DNA from: an uncultured Eubacterium sp.
GTDB lineage: Bacteria; Bacillota_A; Clostridia; Lachnospirales; Lachnospiraceae
Assembly: GCA_910589045.1 (NCBI GenBank)
Contig: CAJUSH010000010.1
Location: forward strand, 1-64,000
Direction of reading: 5' to 3'
DNA length: 64,000 nucleotides
The position numbers were made by a program, and so were the translations under genes. The notes under the pieces are model-generated. The model saw only the letters and a list, made by a program, of their open reading frames with translations, had not been told where the DNA came from and searched no databases. This document shows, one piece after another, positions 25,587 through 31,471 of this stretch; the stretch's first letter is position 1, and every line of letters starts with the position of its first letter.

Positions 25587-25636
25587 CGGGGAAGCGGCTA
25601 ATCGTCAAAAGAGAAAGAGGTTAGGAGGAGATTGTT

Positions 25637-26560
25637 ATGCCAATTAAAATTAAAAGTAATCTGCCTGCCAGGGAGATCCTGGAAAATGAAAATATATTTG
25701 TGATGGACGAAACGCGTGCTTTGCATCAGGATATTCGTCCGATCGAGATCGGGATTTTGAATCTGATGCCGCTCAAGGAGGACAACGAGCTGCAGACACT
25801 GCGCTCCCTCTCAAACACGCCGCTTCAGGTCAATGTGACGTTTCTTACGGTGTCGAGCCATGAGTCGGCACATACCTCGCAGAAGCACCTGGAGCAGTTT
25901 TATGTGACCCTTGACGATATCCGTGACCGGAATCTGGACGGGCTCATCATCACCGGTGCTCCGGTGGAGCAGATGGACTTCGAGGAGGTGGATTACTGGG
26001 ACGAGGTGTGCGAGATTATGGACTGGGCGAAGGAGCATGTGACCTCCACACTGCATGTGTGCTGGGGCGCACAGGCGGGCCTGTACCATTATTACGGCAT
26101 TAAGAAGCATCGGATGGATCAGAAGGTGTTCGGGGTTTACGAGCATCGGGTGAAAAACCGCAAGATCCCGCTCGTGCGGGGCTTTGACGATTATTTTATG
26201 GCGCCCCACTCGCGGCATACCGAGATGAGCCGGGAGGAGATTGAGGCGGTGCCGGAGCTGACGATCCTGGCGGAGAGTGAGGAGGCGGGGGTATTCCTCG
26301 TCATCGACAACGACGGGCGCAAAATCTTTCTGATGGGCCATCCCGAGTATGACCGCCGCACACTGCACAAGGAGTATATGCGGGATAAGGCGCAGGGGCT
26401 TCCTATTGAGGTGCCCGTAAATTATTACCCGGATGACGACTGCACGAAAAAGCCGTGTCTGCAGTGGCGCTCCCACGGCAACATTTTGTACTCAAACTGG
26501 CTGAATTATTATGTATATCAGCAGACCCCCTATGAATATATTGTGAATCCTTATAAGTAG
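25637..26560 (+). CDS. metA: Homoserine O-acyltransferase (predicted acetyl-CoA user)
   Basis: 307 residues of the MetA family. The catalytic Cys is in HVCWGAQAG, with the His/Glu pair in the later HSRHTE and GHPEYDRR blocks. It acylates homoserine in methionine synthesis. The segment ITGAPVEQMDFEEVDYW has Glu where the E. coli enzyme has Gly111. In published work on MetA relatives that Glu goes with acetyl-CoA rather than succinyl-CoA use, so O-acetylhomoserine is the likely product. TTAGGAGGAGATT precedes the ATG. The 3' end is duplicated 2.9 kb downstream. Confidence 0.92.
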   Translation: MPIKIKSNLPAREILENENIFVMDETRALHQDIRPIEIGILNLMPLKEDNELQTLRSLSNTPLQVNVTFLTVSSHESAHTSQKHLEQFYVTLDDIRDRNLDGLIITGAPVEQMDFEEVDYWDEVCEIMDWAKEHVTSTLHVCWGAQAGLYHYYGIKKHRMDQKVFGVYEHRVKNRKIPLVRGFDDYFMAPHSRHTEMSREEIEAVPELTILAESEEAGVFLVIDNDGRKIFLMGHPEYDRRTLHKEYMRDKAQGLPIEVPVNYYPDDDCTKKPCLQWRSHGNILYSNWLNYYVYQQTPYEYIVNPYK

Positions 26561-26564
26561 CGGG
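26511..26564 (+). repeat. Left copy of the metA 3'-end direct repeat (attL-like)
   Basis: 54 bp from ATGTATATCAGCAGACC to CTTATAAGTAGCGGG, covering the last codons and stop of metA. It matches 29425-29477 with two substitutions and a one-base gap. The two copies bracket AT-rich foreign-looking DNA. Confidence 0.85.
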
Positions 26565-26635
26565 TTTATGCGGGTTTGCGGGATTTTATGTGTGAACGGT
26601 AGATGCCGTAAAATGGCGCGGTTTAGCGTAAAAAG

Positions 26636-26693
26636 TGGTGTACACATGGTGTAATGGTGTAAAAGTGGTGTATCGGCCGTTTTAAATGGTGTA
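26636..26693 (+). repeat. Cluster of five TGGTGTA words downstream of metA
   Basis: TGGTGTA occurs at 26636, 26647, 26655, 26666 and 26687 at irregular spacing of 8-21 bp, all in the same orientation. The rest of 26561-26832 is AT-rich and holds no gene I can support. Confidence 0.55.
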
Positions 26694-26832
26694 CATGTGA
26701 GGCGTTATTTTATGCGATAGTTTGATGCGATGATTGTTATTATGCATATGCATAAAAAGTATTTAAATTCACATACTTATGATTTATTTCTTCCTTTTTG
26801 CACTGTATTTTATTTAGCACAGATAACTTATG

Positions 26833-26861
26833 TAACGCTGAGTTCGCTCAGCGTTATTTTT
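26833..26861 (+). terminator. Strong hairpin terminator/attenuator immediately before a gene
   Basis: TAACGCTGAG (26833-26842), TTCG tetraloop, CTCAGCGTTA (26847-26856), then TTTTTTG. It ends 3 bp before the ribosome site of the gene at 26875. Confidence 0.85.
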
Positions 26862-26874
26862 GTGGAGGTTTCAG

Positions 26875-27297
26875 TTGAATTGTATACAAGCGTATAATGT
26901 CAAAGGTTGGGAGGTCGTCAGCACAGAGCAGAGTAGCGACGTATTGTTGACCTATTTAACTGATGATGTTGATATCATAATGCGGCTTTACTCCAGTTTA
27001 GTTTCAAGGAAGTACGAGGCTTTAGTTGCGAGTAAGCTGCAGATGATGCGGAATGCTACAGGTATAAAGTATTCTGCATCAGGGAAATTTTATGTCAATA
27101 ATTTGCTTTGGGAAATTTATACTGATGAGCTAAGCACGGGAGATTACCGTAGCTATTTGTTTACAGAATTTAATTGTCATTGCATCTTCGGATGTGTTGA
27201 TGTGCGTGGACCAGGTTCATTACTTGTATACCAGAGAGATTTAAAGACATTGTTGAGGTCAATTGCTTTAACAAATGCAGAGTGTTTTTGCAGCTAG
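26875..27297 (+). CDS. Island protein of unknown function A
   Basis: About 140 residues. The start is the TTG at 26875 because GTGGAGG at 26862-26868 is 6 bp upstream of it. There is no signal peptide or membrane helix. Recognisable features are only an Asp-rich N-terminal part (YLTDDVDIIMRLYSS), KFYVNNLLWEIYTDEL in the middle and a Cys-containing C-terminus (NAECFCS). I do not recognise the family. It is followed after 8 bp by another small gene, so the two are probably co-transcribed. The perfect terminator hairpin just upstream suggests transcription is attenuated or insulated from metA. Confidence 0.6.
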   Translation: MNCIQAYNVKGWEVVSTEQSSDVLLTYLTDDVDIIMRLYSSLVSRKYEALVASKLQMMRNATGIKYSASGKFYVNNLLWEIYTDELSTGDYRSYLFTEFNCHCIFGCVDVRGPGSLLVYQRDLKTLLRSIALTNAECFCS

Positions 27298-27305
27298 GAG
27301 GTAAA

Positions 27306-27548
27306 ATGGAGCATAAAGTTTGGCGTATTTTAAACAGGGATGCGTACACAGAGGAAGGTATTGAACTCACAACGAAAATTCATGATTTTCTTACCAATTT
27401 AGTTGGAACTGTAGGAATTGAAAATGCGAAGTATCTTTTCAATTACTGGAATTATTATAGCTCTGAAACTTTTCGTATTTTAGACAGTCTCGTAAATTTT
27501 AAAGATAACGAGAAAATTGAAAGTGCGGTACAGAAAATGGTATTATAA
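27306..27548 (+). CDS. Island protein of unknown function B
   Basis: 80 residues from an ATG at 27306 with TAGGAGGTAAA immediately upstream, an excellent ribosome site. The composition is mostly alpha-helical and mildly acidic, with aromatic-rich NAKYLFNYWNYYSSETF in the middle. No family recognised. Its size, spacing of 8 bp after gene A and location in an island with another toxin-antitoxin-like pair make a two-gene toxin-antitoxin or toxin-immunity unit conceivable, but nothing in the sequence proves it. Confidence 0.6.
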   Translation: MEHKVWRILNRDAYTEEGIELTTKIHDFLTNLVGTVGIENAKYLFNYWNYYSSETFRILDSLVNFKDNEKIESAVQKMVL

Positions 27549-27604
27549 GATATTTGAATGATATTAAGGCAATATTGCTTGATTGCTGAATCATCAGAAG
27601 TGAT

Positions 27605-27678
27605 TGGGGTGTGGCGCAGTTTGGTGGCGCGCCTGATTTGGGATCAGGAGGTCGCGAGTTCGAGTCTCGTCACTCCAA
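27605..27678 (+). tRNA. tRNA-Pro (anticodon TGG) inside the island
   Basis: The acceptor stem TGGGGTG pairs with CACTCCA and the discriminator A is at 27678. The anticodon stem CCTGA/TCAGG encloses TTTGGGA, giving anticodon TGG. The T-arm has CGAGT TCGAGTC. The first base is T, where most bacterial tRNA-Pro have C1 paired to G72. Here it is T-A, which may weaken ProRS recognition. No encoded CCA. Confidence 0.88.
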
Positions 27679-27703
27679 GTTAAAAAGAATGTAATTGTTC
27701 TTC

Positions 27704-27732
27704 TTGTGCGTATTGATAGTGGATGGTATAAT
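27704..27732 (+). promoter_or_regulatory. Upstream promoter of the MNT/HEPN pair
   Basis: TTGTGC (27704-27709), 17-bp spacer, TATAAT (27727-27732). Confidence 0.55.
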
Positions 27733-27798
27733 AATATCAGCGGTGTAGATTATGCTTAGAGGATATACTAAATGGTAAGATTCTGATGTTGGTTGTTA

Positions 27799-27826
27799 TT
27801 GTGCTCGGCAGTATACAAGTTATAAT
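27799..27826 (+). promoter_or_regulatory. Proximal promoter of the MNT/HEPN pair
   Basis: TTGTGC again (27799-27804), 16-bp spacer, TATAAT (27821-27826), about 24 bp before the TTG start of the MNT gene. The same -35 and -10 hexamers as the promoter 95 bp upstream. Confidence 0.55.
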
Positions 27827-27849
27827 ACAGTTAGTTAAGGAGATGTAAG

Positions 27850-28176
27850 TTGGACAGTAGACATGAACAATCACTACTATATGCACTAAATGTTTTAGGT
27901 GAGGAGCGTTATAAAAAATATATACGTGCAATTTATTTGTATGGTAGTTGCGCAAGAGGAGAACAAAAATATGATTCTGATATTGATTTATTCCTGTTCC
28001 TGAGTAAGAATGTGCCGGATAACATTATTCGCGAAATGCGTTTGGCAGTGATTCCAAATTACAACTTACCAGAAGTTGAACTAAAGACATCAAAGTCAAA
28101 TGAGTTTTCCAGCAGTTATCATTTTAATCAAAATATAAGAAGGGATGGGGTTATGCTGTGGGAGCGGAAAGAATAA
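27850..28176 (+). CDS. Minimal nucleotidyltransferase (MNT), antitoxin-like
   Basis: 108 residues, TTG start at 27850 with AAGGAGATG at 27837-27845. The nucleotidyltransferase signature is intact: YGSCARGEQKYDSDIDLFLF, that is Gly-Ser ... Asp-x-Asp, the metal-binding pair of polymerase-beta-like MNT proteins. In MntA-HepT modules such a protein adenylylates the HEPN partner to neutralise it. The next gene encodes a HEPN protein and overlaps by 19 bp, so the two are co-translated. A third catalytic carboxylate is not obvious (PEVELKT is a candidate). AT-rich and clearly not of the host composition. Confidence 0.82.
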   Translation: MDSRHEQSLLYALNVLGEERYKKYIRAIYLYGSCARGEQKYDSDIDLFLFLSKNVPDNIIREMRLAVIPNYNLPEVELKTSKSNEFSSSYHFNQNIRRDGVMLWERKE

Positions 28177-28616
28177 CCTACTATACACGCGCGGAAAATG
28201 ATTATCAGTTTGTAAAAGCGAATTACGAAGAGGGTAGAGTTAGTGAGGTAATGTGTTATGTAATGCAAAGTATTTGCGAGAGGTACTTAAAACACATTAT
28301 TGACACTTATTATACAGGGGAAATAGGGAGTGTCATGCGGACACATACAATTAGAGTTTTAAGAGATTTTATTATAAGAAATGTTCCGGACTTTAATTGT
28401 GATTGGAGTGTTGCTCTTCAAGCGGATGGGTACTACTTTTCCGCCAGATATCCAGGTGATGATGCAATTGAAGTAAATGCAGATGATGTGGAATATTGCT
28501 GGAAAGCAGTAAACGTAGTTCGTAATGCAGTTCAAGATTATTTAAATAATAATAAGAACCGTACTTCGTGTGATGGTTTTTCTGATGCAATTATAAGAAA
28601 GCTTAACTTATTCTGA
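28158..28616 (+). CDS. HEPN-domain protein, partner of the MNT gene
   Basis: 152 residues starting at GTG 28158. The helical domain shows the HEPN pattern: CERYLKHIIDTYYTG in helix 2, MRTHTIRVLRDFI, and YYFSARYPGDD before the last helices. The RX4-6H motif of HepT-type RNases is not evident near the C-terminus, so it may belong to the PF05168 branch without nuclease activity, or use a variant site. With the overlapping MNT gene it forms an MNT/HEPN module, usually a type VII toxin-antitoxin system. Activity as a toxin is inferred. Confidence 0.75.
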   Translation: MGAERITYYTRAENDYQFVKANYEEGRVSEVMCYVMQSICERYLKHIIDTYYTGEIGSVMRTHTIRVLRDFIIRNVPDFNCDWSVALQADGYYFSARYPGDDAIEVNADDVEYCWKAVNVVRNAVQDYLNNNKNRTSCDGFSDAIIRKLNLF

Positions 28617-28699
28617 TGTTGCTCTTACAAAGGTATGATTAGGATTTTATAAAGCACGCATTCAGCGTTAAAAGAATTGAATTATTGGCGCGTTAACAT

Positions 28700-28786
28700 A
28701 GGTATTGCGCCACTGAACTAATTGATTTTCTTGAAAGAGAGTTGGAAGCTAAAAACCTCATGCACAGAGAAATTAGGAAGAAGTAA
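28700..28786 (+). pseudogene. C-terminal remnant of a small gene
   Basis: An open run without a start reads CATELIDFLERELEAKNLM then HREIRKK and stops at 28784-28786. The stop is directly followed by an ATG at 28788, as in a small operon. The upstream DNA (28617-28699) has stops in this frame, so only the tail survives. Family unknown. Confidence 0.35.
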
Positions 28787-28787
28787 A

Positions 28788-28960
28788 ATGAAATTTTACA
28801 CATGGGAAGCACGAGAGCTTTTCTTATAGAGTTAAAAAATGCGGTTGCAGCAAAATTTACAGAGGAAAATTATAACGTTTTTGTGTTTGGAAGTTTTATA
28901 CGTGATGACTATAAACCAGAAGAAAGAGATATAGATAGCAGTATTATAGAAATTGATGTA
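28788..28960 (+). pseudogene. Decayed nucleotidyltransferase-like fragment
   Basis: ATG 28788 opens MKFYTWEARELFL and stops at 28827, while the +2 frame continues ELKNAVAAKFTEENYNVFVF then GSFIRDDYKPEERDID. The second part has the Gly-Ser-Phe ... Asp-x-Asp pattern of an MNT/polymerase-beta fold. The frameshift and abrupt end after DID indicate a broken second MNT gene. Confidence 0.5.
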
Positions 28961-28978
28961 AAGCAGTATGGAGGCAGC

Positions 28979-29506
28979 ATGAAAGAAATGAATAGCTTTA
29001 CAAAGAGGAAAGCAGAGAATGGTGGAGAGTGCGTTCTTACAGAATCCGAATTGACTTTTGATAAGAAGTTCAAACAGTTGTTTTTAAAGAAAGAGTTGCT
29101 TGCCCCGATTTTGAAGAATGTAGTGCTTGAGTATAAAGATTGTGCACTGGAAGAGATTGAAGGTTATATTACAACACATGGTGATCAGAGTGTAAATCCG
29201 GAATTGTATAGTTCTGAAGACGCTGGTAAGGGTGACGAGGTACCGACTCATTATGATGTTTTGGTGGATTGTTCATTACCTGATGGCAGCATAGCGTATA
29301 CAAATGTATTTTTTGATCTCGAGATGCAAAGAGAGGGAGATCCAGGATATCCCGTTGTGAAACGGGGAGTATATTATTGCTGTAGATTGATAAGCCGACA
29401 AATAGAGAAGCTGAGTGAAGAATCATGTATATCAGCAAACCCCTATGAATATATTGTGAATCCTTATAAGCAGCGGGGGTGCCGTCTAAGGGGCGTGCGG
29501 CAGTGA
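28979..29506 (+). pseudogene. Truncated PD-(D/E)XK (Rpn-like) gene fused to a duplicated metA tail
   Basis: From an ATG at 28979 (GGAGG 4 bp upstream) the protein reads LTFDKKFKQLFLKKELLAPI, VLEYKDCALEEIEGYI, HYDVLVDCSLPDG, VFFDLEMQREGDPGYPVVKR and GVYYCCRLIS. This is the N-terminal nuclease half of the Rpn-like/PD-(D/E)XK family common in Lachnospiraceae, with the core Asp...Glu-x-Gln visible. At 29424 it stops matching and continues into NPYEYIVNPYK, the MetA C-terminus, then RGCRLRGVRQ. So the 3' half was lost at the right island boundary. The same frame is open back to 28802 through the MNT remnant. Function is probably lost. Confidence 0.6.
29425..29477 (+). repeat. Right copy of the metA 3'-end direct repeat (attR-like)
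   Basis: 53 bp from ATGTATATCAGCAAACC to CTTATAAGCAGCGGG, matching 26511-26564. The metA stop TAG is CAG here. GC-rich DNA resumes right after it. Confidence 0.85.
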
Positions 29507-29599
29507 TATCCTGAAATGAGGTCAATTTTTGCAGGGGGAGAGCCGGTGTGCGGGAAACGCGAAAACCGGTATAAAAAATACGAAAGAGAGAGCAGACAT

Positions 29600-29884
29600 A
29601 TGGCGGCGGAAATGATGTATGCGGATGGTAAGGCAACCATGATCAGCAAGGACGGGGATGCTTACGGGACAAATTTCAGGTACAACAATATCGAATATGA
29701 AAAGGATATGCAAAGCGGCAGATGTTATCTTCTCGACGAAGCAAAAAATTTTACAAAACGGATGCTAAGGCCGGACGGGATGGTTCGCAGAAGAGTCAGC
29801 AGTGTTGCCTATGAGACGGCACGTACAGCGGCAATTGAGGCGGTTGAACGGGCGGCCGCCGGGCAGGGACAGAGAGTCGGTTAG
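29600..29884 (+). CDS. Hypothetical small protein
   Basis: 94 residues if the start is ATG 29600 (MAAEMMYADGKATMISKDGD). The frame is open back to 29516, adding 28 basic residues. Ribosome site GAGAGAGCAG is poor for either. Composition is hydrophilic with an Arg/Ala-rich C-terminus. I do not recognise it. A terminator-like hairpin follows, which supports it being a transcribed gene. Confidence 0.5.
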   Translation: MAAEMMYADGKATMISKDGDAYGTNFRYNNIEYEKDMQSGRCYLLDEAKNFTKRMLRPDGMVRRRVSSVAYETARTAAIEAVERAAAGQGQRVG

Positions 29885-29909
29885 ACGATCGTGAAGCCAA
29901 AGACCGAAC

Positions 29910-29935
29910 TGCCTGCTACGGAGCCGGCATTTTTT
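29910..29935 (+). terminator. Terminator after the small hypothetical gene
   Basis: TGCCTGC (29910-29916) pairs with GCCGGCA (29923-29929) with one mismatch, followed by six T. Confidence 0.6.
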
Positions 29936-30129
29936 GATCATTACACACTAGGCAGAAATTCCGTAATATGTTATGATAATCATATTGAAGCGGCAGCAAG
30001 TGTGCTGTTTTATTGATATCCGTCAAAATGAGGCGGGAAATCGATCAGCTGTAAGGCGGATTTTCGGCGGTGCCGGTTATCAATGATGCGGTACGCGGGG
30101 AATGTGCCTGGAAAAGGAGAGGTAAAGCA

Positions 30130-30477
30130 ATGGACGAGAAGAGAAAAGACCGGCGTTTGGATCTGGATGTTTCAATTGAGCTGGAGCGCCTGGATGAGGG
30201 CGAGGTGACCACGTTAAAGATGATGCATGTGGATGTAAAGGATTTGTCCAGCTCGGGCATGGGGTTTCGGACTGCGCATCCCATGGATGTAGGCGCACTT
30301 TATGACACCAGGATTCAGATTTGGACAAAGGAGATCATTGAGACTGTGATCCGCATTGTGCGGTGCGAAAAAATATCGGATGATTTGTATCGCTGCGGTG
30401 CAACCTTTGTGGGCATGATGAACTCGGATGCGTTGAAGATCAATATTTACCAGATGCTCAATCCGGAGGAATCGTAA
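30130..30477 (+). CDS. PilZ-domain protein (cyclic-di-GMP receptor)
   Basis: 115 residues from the ATG at 30130 (AAAAGGAGAGGT upstream). It is a single PilZ domain with both ligand motifs: the Arg-rich KDRRLDLD near the N-terminus (RxxxR class) and DLSSSGMGF (D/N-x-S-x-x-G). It should bind cyclic-di-GMP and alter a partner, often the flagellar motor or a synthase. It is a stand-alone gene with its own terminator. The EAL phosphodiesterase at 16-19 kb would degrade its ligand. Confidence 0.85.
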   Translation: MDEKRKDRRLDLDVSIELERLDEGEVTTLKMMHVDVKDLSSSGMGFRTAHPMDVGALYDTRIQIWTKEIIETVIRIVRCEKISDDLYRCGATFVGMMNSDALKINIYQMLNPEES

Positions 30478-30494
30478 CGACAAAGGCCTTTCAG

Positions 30495-30537
30495 AAAGAA
30501 ACGGGAATTTACAAACAGATTGCCCGTTTCTTTTTTT
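30495..30537 (+). terminator. Terminator of the PilZ gene
   Basis: AAAGAAACGGG (30495-30505) pairs with CCCGTTTCTTT (30523-30533) and continues into a T-run. Confidence 0.85.
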
Positions 30538-30744
30538 GATTGGGCTTCGCATCACGGGCAGCTGAAGGAGGAGGGCAGACGTTGATTTTACAACAAAATA
30601 TGCATGTTTTACAGCATGTTCCTGCTGCTGCCGCCTTCATTTGCCGATAGAATGGGTTGGTATAGTACAGGAATCGGCCGTCGCCCGTGAAGGGTGCAAG
30701 CGGCGCGGCTGAGCGGAAATAAGGACAGGCAGGGGAAAGATACC

Positions 30745-31470
30745 ATGTGGATTGCAGTGTGTGATGACGAAAAGAAAATGAGAGACTATTTTTCTAAAAA
30801 GATACGGCTCCTTTACCCGGAGGCGAAGCTGCGTGCTTACGGCTCGGGTGAGGAGCTGCTTTTGTCGGGAGATCAGCCGGATATCCTGCTTCTGGACATT
30901 CAGATGCCCGGGAAAAACGGAATGGAGACCGCCGAGGCGTTCCGAAGGAAAAACAGGGACGCGGTTCTGATTTTTGTAACTGCATTTCAAGATTACGTGT
31001 TTCAGGCATTTGATGTGGGGGCATTTCACTACCTGGTCAAGCCCTTTGGGGAGGAAAAGCTGACAGAGGTATTAAAGCACGCCGCGGCAAAGTATGAGGA
31101 GACGCGGCAGTCTGAACGATCCCGGGAGCGGCAGTCAAAAAGCGGGAGCCTTTTGATTACCGCGGGCGGGGCACACATTGCCGTCCATCCGTCAGAGATC
31201 ATTTACGCGGAGGTATTTAACCGGAAGATCATTATTCACACAACGGATAGAGAAATTGAGTACTACGGAAAAATGAAAGAGCTGGCGGCACAGGTGGGGG
31301 ACGGCTTTTACCGCCCGCACCGGGCATATCTTGTGAATTTTGCATATGTCAAAAGGTACAATGCCGGCACGATTTGGCTGGAAAAGGGACAGGCGCTGAT
31401 GGCGAAGCAGAATTATCCGGATTTTGTGAAAAGCTATCTGCGCTTTAACCGAAGGGAGGGGAGCCGGTAG
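30745..31470 (+). CDS. LytTR response regulator (AgrA/VirR type)
   Basis: 241 residues. The receiver domain has the acidic pair in VCDDEKKM, phospho-acceptor Asp in LLLDIQMPG, and KPFGEEKL. The C-terminal LytTR DNA-binding domain contains IIYAEVFNRKI, EYYGKMKEL and FYRPHRAYLVN. It binds direct-repeat promoters when phosphorylated by the kinase encoded 1 bp downstream. A weak AGGGGAAAG precedes the ATG at 30745, and the frame is open further upstream without a better start. Peptide-signal genes (AgrB/AgrD-like) were not seen nearby. Confidence 0.9.
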   Translation: MWIAVCDDEKKMRDYFSKKIRLLYPEAKLRAYGSGEELLLSGDQPDILLLDIQMPGKNGMETAEAFRRKNRDAVLIFVTAFQDYVFQAFDVGAFHYLVKPFGEEKLTEVLKHAAAKYEETRQSERSRERQSKSGSLLITAGGAHIAVHPSEIIYAEVFNRKIIIHTTDREIEYYGKMKELAAQVGDGFYRPHRAYLVNFAYVKRYNAGTIWLEKGQALMAKQNYPDFVKSYLRFNRREGSR

Positions 31471-31471
31471 G

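Larger units (their letters stand above)
26565..29424. mobile_element. AT-rich genomic island inserted at the 3' end of metA
   Basis: A 2.86-kb segment bounded by imperfect 53-54-bp direct repeats of the metA 3' end. Its base composition is much lower in GC than metA or the genes beyond 29.5 kb. It holds two unknown small genes, tRNA-Pro(UGG), an MNT/HEPN pair, and decayed MNT-like and Rpn-like genes. No integrase or transposase is visible. Site-specific integration followed by decay, or movement by an integrase acting in trans, would explain it. Confidence 0.6.

Noticed and set aside
26636..26693. TGGTGTA cluster as a CRISPR array
   Set aside because: Units are only 7 bp and unevenly spaced, and there are no cas genes.
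26565..29424. Transposon flanked by inverted repeats
   Set aside because: Flanking repeats are direct copies of metA, with no terminal inverted repeats or transposase.
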